Shown here: positions 54,401 through 60,733 of the stretch, piece by piece
Numbering within the stretch: the stretch's first letter is position 1
How the letters are laid out: each line of letters begins with the position of its first letter
Program-made: the position numbers and the translations under genes
The notes under the pieces: generated by a model
What the model saw: only the letters and a program-made list of their open reading frames with translations
What the model was told of the DNA's origin: nothing
Database searches by the model: none
Source: Lewinellaceae bacterium
Lineage (GTDB): Bacteria; Bacteroidota; Bacteroidia; Chitinophagales; Saprospiraceae
Length of the DNA: 64,000 nt
Assembly (NCBI GenBank): GCA_020636215.1
Contig: JACJYG010000006.1
Location: 496,001 to 560,000, forward strand
Reading direction: 5' to 3'

Positions 54401-54630
54401 TAATGGATAATGGCTATCCGGTCCGCCCATTCCTCACTTCCGAGGATATCGAGAAAGGTCTTGATGGAAACATTCTGCCGGACGATCGGCTTGTCGCACA
54501 GGCCGTTCCGGTAGGCTTCGTTGAGGATGGACTCCAACTGTTCTCTTTCCTTGACGACATTGTCCAGGCGCCGGCCGGCTTCATATTCGTTGGCGAATGC
54601 CAAAAAAACCACGGGTTTATCGGTACTCAT
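48430..54630 (-). CDS. Giant CHAT protease - STAND ATPase - beta-propeller-like - multi-pass membrane protein
   Basis: A 2066-residue single frame. Residues 1-200: a CHAT (caspase-like) domain with the His80 motif IHYGGHADG and the Cys124 motif FLNGCSTEKLA, both catalytic residues present. Residues 250-715: a STAND-type NTPase (nSTAND1-like) that starts PFLFLKPYEARHAEIFFGR, with Walker A GESGAGKS (295-302), Walker B LIVILDQVEE (446-455), and the late conserved LPHDTLAPIVRREY. A charged coiled coil (725-785) leads to one membrane helix (about 793-814). Residues about 830-1500 are beta-rich, with WD40-like blade patterns (for example LRVWSTDKP-, YRLLTVSTDTVKVVEW). About nine membrane helices follow (1510-1905), then an acidic Ser/Pro/Glu linker and a C-terminal HEAT-like helical domain. 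It is a stand-alone gene; function is not known. Confidence 0.88.
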   Translation of the reverse strand: MSTDKPVVFLAFANEYEAGRRLDNVVKEREQLESILNEAYRNGLCDKPIVRQNVSIKTFLDILGSEEWADRIAIIHYGGHADGYQLLLEGMEGKRQVAKGDGLVNIMARRENQENLKLVFLNGCSTEKLAKALTDRGVPIVIGTSTAIKDDEALTVATRFYTGLANGLTMAGAWADAKNEVESVKAAEETVKDSDHTRGIELAGDIAGRFPWEESFKDSASEVVFKKWNLPEESKNPLFNLPPLPKAQLPASPFLFLKPYEARHAEIFFGRSSYIRDLWLKVVEPHAPPIILLYGESGAGKSSLLDAGLRPRLEAAKKDGKERFEVRYLRRDQDKGLVGTLADMLSYKPETETEAPAQAEQPEADPNLDKILRIEALAGELEEETANTFRSIIDRYKAIRAYKPAKQAGLGLYNKDAKGNLKLDKQAGANLRKAWVKIEKESGRELIVILDQVEEAITRPHVQSKSELEDLLEVLKSLFVRPAADKGDKIKGKIILGYREEFNAKILARSQDYELSPSTVFLEQLKEKDIEEIFRELPKLRGINYYNLTIDEGLPGRIAGDLLKGRSAVAPVLQLLLTRLWENTYNAKTNSAHFTIEAYDKTQSGGREMEKYFRDQMGQVRKWNPEVVESGLVLDILQFHVTELGTSRRRDFEKEIRPRYKHLEEEYGYRQGFVEELIKKLKSPEIFLLNDEGRGYTSLPHDTLAPIVRREYDRSEKLGQRSARILEIKKSDLNRVKNEAEELRKLRLNSNDLDVVSEGKKGMRSLNERERALLRISLEEREKRLRQRRVWTKVGIVSGLFILALSILAGSLSVSVNEQLQEQVIAKALDASLIEQDKNPDWPSTKAIQLAQFAYANSRTKSVDVVNNLYSLYEKSGFIDPDNIEAEAPPQSIALKPGAKIDALDFCSPFGPFLVQYQDSMVKYWPDRDKEETISLRKTPDEFLKLEVGFSADGNMVQAISFFDRIPLYIADGALVEAPWMPVYTSQNENGEYYLGYYDFFAGRLVDGYGRSYTEGEFMEEYAYLLNFNDNGAYFVNVNASDVDTSFSFLPISVDTLFSFKLMNEKSRLLNSKLYNEGKKRDWWYAVRGQLDYLGTNVDLPLRKTHLAQGQYHDIRVWSTDKPDEGPDSISIQRVLLFFQAISDGRYLAVNPARELFIMDASGELAGGSLLLPSEAGLLDLAISPVRRNIFAMTRDSAYIWDLSGNRVAAYPHANIRNFSFSDDGYRLLTVSTDTVKVVEWAPGQLKTASFSYSPPPDTTLPEPTRIVLARFHENDAYLVIGLEDRVEQPRLGGFFNWLKSLLSTNKKGKDQQPIRARIVYRDFQRGQEQIFEPPSGPLTDATVSKNGQYAVALQSGKATVIPFKKGLLPSDSLATQTIEGANVENYLTQESSKISISPGGKYIVRQSPRRLELFTPSGKRVNTYSFQNGFQPGFNGQLFTPDDQFLIGKKSDEVLFWHPEDQSIRAWAKDYELSIEDKRDYQLTTFVDDIPGTKGDAKWWGLRVLLVSLVFILLYYSDFIIQAIQHKKYLEPAFYFVGFSLFSLLLLLLWAAGAYDPELRKVVFYSIVWATLALLSMGIYRFRGKLKELPGAPMGGSFPEQLKYRFSLLPKFGTLIALSIMGAFVLVGSALFFIKETAIPGQMEWLNLLAGLFIPLIFMGLIGYPIQLVIRKYQAGAFSDFYRWLLLPTACLIIIFWIAYGTIVDFGYGDSIAGLLSLVSGLMILWAIVRQSRIYLGSQKYAAFGAFAFPVAGILFLVLINAYDTNSSAMASLFIIALPTAIILGRQQRRQGAYRKAFLLFSSSIFLAAGALSWAIISLNDAIWLGLLLVAPVLVLAFYGLRRQVNNRAARQAAGKWAWANWIAILGFWILGLFVTSVFTGAMLDSAYTFEDDYEEYPYPDEEGLSEGAMESGLTGDTSPSPMESSQSEQSLIQAAGEGEAESSIPESPSPAKADFNAPILNQRQKLIVQLFDADEITRQRARAGLETNWKNDRSLIPELIQYSYENPEKEEGAGETLKLLALQSDQLLRSNRSQLAPYLEWVSQKNLGAGAAEQIKELQDRAGF

Positions 54631-54807
54631 AGCTCCAGGGTTTATAGGAGGATGTAAGCTAAGGGGAATTTTGGGATCTCAGGCCCCATTTTTTGTTCAA
54701 GGGAAGGCTGTACAGTCGTAATATCCGTTATAAAGTTATGAAAAATGCACTAATTTGAGTGGAATCAGGTATTTTCAAGCGGAGCGTTAAAGAATGACAA
54801 AAGGAAA

Positions 54808-55434
54808 ATGAACCTACCGGTTGATCACCTCATTTACGCCGCGCCTACGCTGGAAAGCGGTATGGATAAGATTGAGGCGCTGCTTGGCGTCCACCCCGTG
54901 TACGGTGGGCAGCACCCGGGCTTCGGCACCCACAACGCGCTGTTGGCCCTGGGGCCGGATAGCTACCTGGAGGTCATTGCTACTGACCCCGCGCAGTCTA
55001 ATGTACCCCGGCCCCTTTGGATTCCGGTGGATCGGTTAACCCAACCAAGGCTGATCCGTTGGGTGGCCAAATCCAATGATTTGAGTAAGCTGGTGCAAAT
55101 GGCGCAAAGAAATGGACTCGAATTGGGACATGTGTTGGAAGGCAGCCGTACCAAACCCGGCGGAGAACTGCTCCGATGGCGCCTGACTGACCCCCGGGTT
55201 GATCCTGCGGGCGGTATCATCCCCTTTTTTATCGATTGGGGAGAAACGCCGCACCCGGCGCGAGCTTTGCCGCAGGGAGGTGTATTGTTGTCTTTGTCAG
55301 CCGGGCATCCGGCTGCTGGGAAGGTGCAGGCGCAACTGCTTGGGATAGGGCTTGATCTTTCTATAAAAGCAGAAGAGACAGCCAGTTTGGTGGCCATTAT
55401 ACAAACACCGGCAGGGATAGTCGAGCTTCAATAG
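54808..55434 (+). CDS. VOC-superfamily glyoxalase-like protein
   Basis: A 208-residue protein of the Glyoxalase_3-like type: PVDHLIYAAPTLESGMDKIEALLGVHPVYGGQHPGFGTHNALLALGPDSYLEVIA is the N-terminal beta-alpha-beta unit with the metal His and Glu (His7, Glu55 region), and the second half (GGIIPFFIDWGETPHPARALP) holds the matching unit. Members bind a metal and act as dioxygenases, isomerases or resistance proteins; the substrate here is unknown. Its start is divergent from the giant CHAT gene with 177 bp between them. Confidence 0.8.
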   Translation: MNLPVDHLIYAAPTLESGMDKIEALLGVHPVYGGQHPGFGTHNALLALGPDSYLEVIATDPAQSNVPRPLWIPVDRLTQPRLIRWVAKSNDLSKLVQMAQRNGLELGHVLEGSRTKPGGELLRWRLTDPRVDPAGGIIPFFIDWGETPHPARALPQGGVLLSLSAGHPAAGKVQAQLLGIGLDLSIKAEETASLVAIIQTPAGIVELQ

Positions 55435-55569
55435 CATGTTTTGGGCGGTTTCTACTCGGCCTATAAAAGTGACTATTGGCCTATTTGTGGTCTTGACTGG
55501 GAAATCTGCCCGGCGAAGGGCCGTGTTTTTATCCATAACTCAAGCGGATAGCCAGAAAAAAATTATACT

Positions 55570-56451
55570 ATGAAAGTAGACATCGATCAACTAAAAGTAA
55601 CCGGTGAACACCCCATCTCCTTATCGGATAGAGATCCCGCTTTCACCGGAAGTTTCCAGGACAAAACGGCGGCTAAGAAAAAGCTGAAAAAAGATATCCT
55701 CCGAATGGCGGATTTGCAGTATCGGCTGTACGCTGAAGACCGGCGTTCGCTGCTCATCATTTTTCAGGCGATGGATGCGGCGGGCAAGGACAGCGCCATT
55801 AAACACATTATGAGTGGGATCAACCCACAGGGGTGCGAAGTGTATAGTTTCAAACACCCTTCCACTGAGGAACTGGATCACGATTATCTGTGGCGGCATT
55901 ATAAAGCCCTTCCTGACCGGGGCCGGATCGGCATTTTCAACCGCTCACACTATGAGAACGTCCTGATCACTAAAGTTCACCCGGAACTGTTGCTGGCTGA
56001 AAACCTGCCGGGCATTCAATCTACCAAAGATATCAAGCCGGCCTTTTGGGACAAGCGCTATCGCCAGATCAATGATTTTGAGCGGACGATCGTTGAAAAT
56101 GGCGCCACTGTCCTGAAGTTTTTCCTGCACCTTTCCAAAAAAGAACAGAAAAAGCGATTCCTGGAACGCATCGACAACCCGGATAAAAACTGGAAATTTT
56201 CCTACGGGGATATCCAGGAGCGGGGATTTTGGGACGATTACCAGCAGGCTTACGAAGACGCCATCAACCGGACTTCCACCTCGTACGCACCTTGGCATAT
56301 CATCCCGGCTGACCACAAGTGGTTTTCTCGGGTGGCCATTGGCAGTATTATTGTGAAAGCCTTGGAAGAGATGAACATTCAAATGCCTGCTTTGTCTGCC
56401 GACGAACGGGCTTTGCTGCAAAAGGGCAAGGAAAAACTCCGGGAGGAATAA
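55570..56451 (+). CDS. ppk2: Polyphosphate kinase 2 family protein
   Basis: A 293-residue PPK2 with the Walker A-like MDAAGKDSAIKH (from Met68), the Walker B/lid region GIFNRSHYENVL, and the conserved SYGDIQERGFWDDYQQAYEDAINRTSTSYAPWHIIPADHKWFSRV. It moves phosphate between polyphosphate and nucleotides. The opening helical segment and length resemble the PPK2 classes that act on nucleoside mono- or diphosphates; the class cannot be set by eye. Single gene. Confidence 0.92.
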   Translation: MKVDIDQLKVTGEHPISLSDRDPAFTGSFQDKTAAKKKLKKDILRMADLQYRLYAEDRRSLLIIFQAMDAAGKDSAIKHIMSGINPQGCEVYSFKHPSTEELDHDYLWRHYKALPDRGRIGIFNRSHYENVLITKVHPELLLAENLPGIQSTKDIKPAFWDKRYRQINDFERTIVENGATVLKFFLHLSKKEQKKRFLERIDNPDKNWKFSYGDIQERGFWDDYQQAYEDAINRTSTSYAPWHIIPADHKWFSRVAIGSIIVKALEEMNIQMPALSADERALLQKGKEKLREE

Positions 56452-56521
56452 ACAGCCTTTGAGCTATCCACAGAAGCAATTTTCAAGCTAAACCCTTACC
56501 TTTAAGAGGAAACTGTCTGTA

Positions 56522-57793
56522 ATGGATAACCTCCTTCAACATATTCCCCAGGACCTTTACAATTTCCTACTGGTCGCCCTTTTTTCTATGCTCATCGGGC
56601 TGGAACAACGACTGCACCACGATTCGGAAAGGCCCAAAAGCCTGCTGGGCACCGACCGGACCTTTACCTTCATTGGTATCCTGGGCTATATCCTGTACCT
56701 CTTAGATCCGGTCCGGATGTTGTTTTTCGGGCTGGGAGGGCTGTCCATCACCGTCTTTCTCGCTATTTTTTATATTTCCAAGATATGGAAAGAAAAGCAG
56801 TCCGGGCTCACGTCTATTATCGTAGCGCTCATTACCTATTCGCTAGCGCCTCTGGTTTACACCCAACCACATTGGCTGGTATTGCTCATTCTGGTCACTA
56901 TACTGATCCTGGTAGAGGTCAAAGAAGGCTTGATTGCTTTTTCTGAAAAGATCGACAATCGGGAATTCATCACGCTGGCAAAATTCATGGTGGTTGCCGG
57001 GGTGATCCTGCCCTTGACGCCGGATACGCCTATTATTGAAGGCTTATCGCTTACTCCTTACAAGTTTTGGCTGGCGGTTGTGGCGGTTTCTTCCATTTCC
57101 TATATCAGTTATCTGCTACGCAAGTTCGTTTTCACAGATGCGGGCCTTTTGCTCACAGGTATTCTGGGCGGGGCTTACAGTAGTACTGCTACTACCTTCA
57201 CCCTTGCCCGGAAGGGGGGGCAGAGCAGCTTCCCTCCGGCGAAAACAACGGCGTCCATCATACTGGCTACGGCCATGATGTACCTCCGCATCTTACTGCT
57301 AGCTTTCCTGTTCAACCGGGATCTGGCGCTGAAATTGCTGGCGCCCTTGCTGGTGTTGGCGGTGGCCTCTATTGGAGTAGGCTTGCTGATGTTTCGCTTT
57401 ACGAAGGAGGAACAGGTAAAGACTGTAGTGCCGCAAGATGAGCAGCGAAACCCATTGGAATTTCGCACCGCACTGATCTTCGCTTTCCTTTTCGTCTTTT
57501 TCGTGACACTGACCTATTACGTGTTGCAGTATTACGGTGACAAAGGGCTGAAGGTATTATCTTATATTGTAGGTGTTACAGATATTGACCCATTCCTCAT
57601 CAACCTGTTCCAACGGAAACAAACGGTGCTGCTTTCGGTAGCTGCGCTGGCCACCTTGCAGGCCACTATCAGCAACAATGTGCTCAAACTGATCTACAGT
57701 CTCATCCTGGGGAGTTCTGCCATGCGCAAGTACCTGATCTTTGGCTTCGGTTTGATCATAGCGTTAAGCTTTTTTTTGTTGATCTTTGTTTGA
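56522..57793 (+). CDS. MgtC/SapB family membrane protein with DUF4010 domain
   Basis: A 423-residue integral membrane protein with an N-terminal MgtC-like part (LLVALFSMLIGLEQRLHHDSERPKSLLGTDRTFTFIGILGYIL, including the characteristic GLER-type and G-x-R-T motifs) and a C-terminal DUF4010 part (GLLLTGILGGAYSSTATTFTLARKG). About eleven membrane helices. MgtC relatives affect ion or phosphate homeostasis and the F-type ATPase in other bacteria; the role of the DUF4010 fusion is not established. It follows ppk2 by 70 bp, so a link with phosphate handling is possible. Confidence 0.87.
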   Translation: MDNLLQHIPQDLYNFLLVALFSMLIGLEQRLHHDSERPKSLLGTDRTFTFIGILGYILYLLDPVRMLFFGLGGLSITVFLAIFYISKIWKEKQSGLTSIIVALITYSLAPLVYTQPHWLVLLILVTILILVEVKEGLIAFSEKIDNREFITLAKFMVVAGVILPLTPDTPIIEGLSLTPYKFWLAVVAVSSISYISYLLRKFVFTDAGLLLTGILGGAYSSTATTFTLARKGGQSSFPPAKTTASIILATAMMYLRILLLAFLFNRDLALKLLAPLLVLAVASIGVGLLMFRFTKEEQVKTVVPQDEQRNPLEFRTALIFAFLFVFFVTLTYYVLQYYGDKGLKVLSYIVGVTDIDPFLINLFQRKQTVLLSVAALATLQATISNNVLKLIYSLILGSSAMRKYLIFGFGLIIALSFFLLIFV

Positions 57794-57920
57794 CAAAGAA
57801 TGTTCAAAAAGTGAGTATTCTTGCCTACGAATGCCTGATTTTCAATTAACTTTAAACCTGAAACTTTTAACGCCTCCTCAGTACCCCATAGAAAAGCCTT
57901 CCAACAAATAACGAACTACC

Positions 57921-58877
57921 ATGCCCCATCCCAGAAAAGTCATTCTCATCGACAAAGCGCACCCTTATCTTATAGAACACCTGACCCAGCTGGGCTACGA
58001 ATGCCATGACCATCAGCAAACACCCCTGGATGAAGTGGAGTCCATAGTAGGAGAATACTTCGGTATGGTCATTCGCAGCCGGTTTTCCCTGGGGCCGGCA
58101 TTTCTGGACAAGTGCACCCAACTGCAATTCATCGCTCGAATGGGGATCGGGTTGGAACACATTGATGTAGATTATGCAGAAGACAAGGGCATCCGGGTGT
58201 TCAATTCGCCCGAGGGCAGTCGCGATACCGTGGCAGAACACACCCTAGGGCTGATGCTGGGGCTAATGCACTTCCTGTTCCGGGCTGGTATGCAGGTGCG
58301 CGAGGGGCAATGGGTTCGGGAAGCCAATAAGAGTTATGAGTTGCGGCATCGGACGGTGGGGATTATCGGATTTGGCAATATCGGCAGCACTGTGGCGCAG
58401 CGCCTCAGCAGCTTCGGCTGTCGGATCATTGCCTACGACAAGTTCAAGGCCAACTACGGCGGCATGTTGGCCGAAGAGGTAAGCCTGGAAACGATATTCC
58501 GAGAAGCCGACGTCGTCACCCTGCATATCCCCTATGCCGATTACAACCACCATTTCGTCAACCAGGCCTTTCTCGACAGTTTCCACAAACCCATTTTCCT
58601 GATCAACACCTCCCGGGGCCTGGTGCTGGACACACAAGCATTGGTGAATGCTCACCGGGCTGGAAAACTACTGGGCGTTGCCCTCGACGTGGTCGAGTAC
58701 GAAGAGCAATCTTTCAGTACCCTGGACATCGGCAGCATGCCCGAGCCTTTCCAATACCTGCGCCGGGCAGATAATGTGATCCTTACACCACACACTGCCG
58801 GTATGTCCCACGAAGTGATGGGCTCCCACGCCCGGGTGCTGGTGGAGAAGGTGGAGCAGGCGTTTGGGAATAGCTGA
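57921..58877 (+). CDS. D-2-hydroxyacid dehydrogenase (phosphoglycerate dehydrogenase-like)
   Basis: A 318-residue NAD-dependent dehydrogenase with the Rossmann motif VGIIGFGNIGSTVAQRL, the substrate-loop Arg in the FIARMGIGLEHIDVD region, INTSRGLVLD with the catalytic Arg, and LTPHTAGMSHE with the catalytic His. No regulatory ACT domain, so it is unlike long-form SerA. It reduces or oxidises a D-2-hydroxyacid; the actual substrate could be 3-phosphoglycerate, glyoxylate or lactate. Single gene, followed by a repeat block. Confidence 0.9.
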   Translation: MPHPRKVILIDKAHPYLIEHLTQLGYECHDHQQTPLDEVESIVGEYFGMVIRSRFSLGPAFLDKCTQLQFIARMGIGLEHIDVDYAEDKGIRVFNSPEGSRDTVAEHTLGLMLGLMHFLFRAGMQVREGQWVREANKSYELRHRTVGIIGFGNIGSTVAQRLSSFGCRIIAYDKFKANYGGMLAEEVSLETIFREADVVTLHIPYADYNHHFVNQAFLDSFHKPIFLINTSRGLVLDTQALVNAHRAGKLLGVALDVVEYEEQSFSTLDIGSMPEPFQYLRRADNVILTPHTAGMSHEVMGSHARVLVEKVEQAFGNS

Positions 58878-58894
58878 ATGGCCGAATGGTTGAA

Positions 58895-58985
58895 TGGTTT
58901 GGCTGACGTGCCGATCCCTACCTCCTTTCGTCGGTACGGGATTTCGCTGCGCTCAACGTGCCGACGTGCAACGTGCCGACCTGCT
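58895..58985. repeat. Intergenic repeat block with CGTGCCGAC repeats
   Basis: GACGTGCCGA, CAACGTGCCGAC and CAACGTGCCGACCTG occur in quick succession, and 58921-58941 (CCTCCTTTCGTCGGTACGGGA) is nearly the same as 9594-9613. It follows the dehydrogenase stop by 18 bp. Confidence 0.7.
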
Positions 58986-59047
58986 GACATTTATCATTTC
59001 CATTCTCTTTTTTCCACCATAAATTAAAAGGAGTAAAAAAAAAGATT

Positions 59048-59371
59048 ATGGATATGAAACAGATCACAGATCCTCAGGTAGCCCTGACCGGGCCTCGGGA
59101 AATTGTCAAGGAGAGAGGCCTACTGGGCGGAGAAGCCCCGGTATCATCCGGCCTGGCTAAGGAATACTGGCTGGAATTAGTACAATACCCTGAAGACAGC
59201 GCCCGCAGCCTCTGGCTCAATGTCGACGACCAATGGCGTTGCTTTCACAGTCCTAATGCGCAGATACAGAATGCAGTACAAAACGCCTTCAACAATCCGA
59301 AGCAGTTTGACGTGCTGGTATGGTACCAGGATATTAAGATTGTGGGGCTGGTGGTGCATTCGAAGGGGTGA
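59048..59371 (+). CDS. Small protein of unknown function
   Basis: A 107-residue soluble protein without signal peptide or membrane helix. It has mixed charge and a central aromatic patch (YWLELVQYPEDSARSLWLNVDDQWRCFHSP) and ends in beta-strand-like FDVLVWYQDIKIVGLVVHS. No family is recognised. A second ATG two codons down is equally likely to be the start. It precedes the long AT-rich control region of the injection-system operon, but nothing shows that it belongs to it. Confidence 0.55.
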   Translation: MDMKQITDPQVALTGPREIVKERGLLGGEAPVSSGLAKEYWLELVQYPEDSARSLWLNVDDQWRCFHSPNAQIQNAVQNAFNNPKQFDVLVWYQDIKIVGLVVHSKG

Positions 59372-60006
59372 CCCGTCCTGAGTAAAGTTTACAAGATTCC
59401 TTGAGTATTGGATGAATCCTTGGGGAGCGATCTGATTTTCCGGAGGGAAAAGAAAAATTTACGTATGAAGGTGAGAGGATGGCTTCCTATGGTGCAAAAA
59501 TTATTATTAGAATTGTCCACATTTTTATATTGTTTTTTTTGAAATTTAGATTGATTCATTTATATTTGGTAAAATGCATTACAAACCCTGAAATCCAATG
59601 CCTATGCCTATAGTTTGCCTCGCCTTTAAGTTTTTGCAATCAAATGCACTGTGCATTTTAAAACTACCTGTCTGAAACCATTTAGTGGATTAGACTACAC
59701 TAAATGGTTGTTCTGTGTACCGTTTTTATAACATCCTGGAATAACCCGGCACCCATCCTGTCCTGTTGAAGCTCCGATACGTATAAGCGGTCTGAATGCG
59801 CTGAGTCTTGTGAACTGCTGCTTTTCAGGTATTCAGGCTTTGGAAAGATAATTCTAACTCCCCCATAGTGTTGCAAGACGGCCATGAAACTTAGTTCGAG
59901 CTGATTAGTTTGAAACGGTGTATTTTTTGACCAAATAAGCCGATGTGCTTTTTGGAAAGGATAGTCTATTTTCATTTGACAATGTACTTATTGTCTATGG
60001 AGGCTT
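59372..60006. other. AT-rich intergenic region with several inverted repeats
   Basis: Distinctly richer in A and T than its surroundings from about 59480 to 59700. It contains three clear inverted repeats: AAATGCAC/GTGCATTT at 59642-59658 (1-base centre), AACCATTTAGTG and its complement at 59676-59709 (12 bp, 10-base loop), and GACAAT/ATTGTC at 59978-59995 (6-base spacer), the last directly before the injection-system genes. One weak minus-strand frame lies within it (59700-59975). Confidence 0.7.
59700..59975 (-). CDS. Possible small protein of unknown function, weakly supported
   Basis: A 91-codon frame on the minus strand. The translation is not repetitive and has protein-like stretches (NQLELSFMAVLQHYGGVRIIFPKPEYL), but no family is recognised. 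Its stop codon lies inside the 12-bp hairpin at 59676-59709, which would suit a terminator, and its start is next to the GACAAT/ATTGTC palindrome, so it is divergent from the injection-system genes. It may equally be a remnant or chance frame. Confidence 0.3.
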   Translation of the reverse strand: MKIDYPFQKAHRLIWSKNTPFQTNQLELSFMAVLQHYGGVRIIFPKPEYLKSSSSQDSAHSDRLYVSELQQDRMGAGLFQDVIKTVHRTTI

Positions 60007-60111
60007 GTGTCTAATAAGAAGAAACCCGATTCGGGAAAGAGGGGAATGGTGCTTTTGGAGTATAGAGGGGAAGATGCCCTGCAGGCGAACCATATAAAAT
60101 CATATTCCATT

Positions 60112-60729
60112 ATGATATTTGAAGCCCTGAAGATTATCAGAGATGAGTTGGGCCATTATATGGAATTACATCCGGAAAGCAACCTTTCAGCCGAGGATGT
60201 AGTACTGGATAATGTGGCTAGCCTTGAAGGAAATAGCCGGCCCGAGTTGCAGGGTAGATTGTTGATCAGCCTTGTTAATGTAGAAGAAGAGGGAGCCTTG
60301 AAAAACGCACCTTTCATTCAACGTTCACCAGGTGGGGGGATTCGGTATGAAAATGCCCCGGTCAACCTGAACCTGTACCTTCTTTTTTGTGCCAACCTGT
60401 CATCTGACATGGAGGCCTACCAGTTTGCCCTACGGCAATTATCGTTGGTTATTCAATTTTTTCAGGGGAAAAACCTTTTTTTGGTAAGCCAAGCTCCTCA
60501 TTCTACTGTTTCTATCGATCCGGACAATCCCGACCTAACGGAACTACGGGTAATTCTGGACTTGTACACCCTTACGTTTGAGCAGATTAACCATTTGTGG
60601 GGAGCGTTGGGGGGGCGGCAGATCCCGTTCGTGATGTATAAGGCTCGGCTCGTAGCCATCAGGGACCGTCGCCCGCTGGGGTCCGGAGAGGTGGTCAAAG
60701 AAATACAATCGTCGGAAGATATTTACTGA
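60112..60729 (+). CDS. DUF4255 protein, contractile injection system cap/terminator component (Pvc16/Cis16-like)
   Basis: I start at the ATG at 60112 (MIFEALKIIRDELGHYM), where the DUF4255 pattern begins: a helix with RDEL, then VVLDNVASLEG, LQGRLLISLVNVEEEGALKN, PVNLNLYLLFCAN and YQFALRQLSLVIQFFQGK. The open frame runs 35 codons further up to a GTG at 60007; these codons use AGA, AGG and ATA, rare elsewhere, and do not match the family. From 60112 the protein has 205 residues. DUF4255 proteins cap the sheath/tube end in extracellular contractile injection systems (eCIS; Pvc16 in PVC, Afp16 in Afp). The next three genes confirm the context. Confidence 0.85.
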   Translation: MIFEALKIIRDELGHYMELHPESNLSAEDVVLDNVASLEGNSRPELQGRLLISLVNVEEEGALKNAPFIQRSPGGGIRYENAPVNLNLYLLFCANLSSDMEAYQFALRQLSLVIQFFQGKNLFLVSQAPHSTVSIDPDNPDLTELRVILDLYTLTFEQINHLWGALGGRQIPFVMYKARLVAIRDRRPLGSGEVVKEIQSSEDIY

Positions 60730-60733
60730 GAAT

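Noticed and set aside
60007..60111. N-terminal extension of the DUF4255 gene from a GTG
   Set aside because: The family pattern starts at 60112, and the extension uses codons rare in neighbouring genes. It is kept as a less likely alternative.
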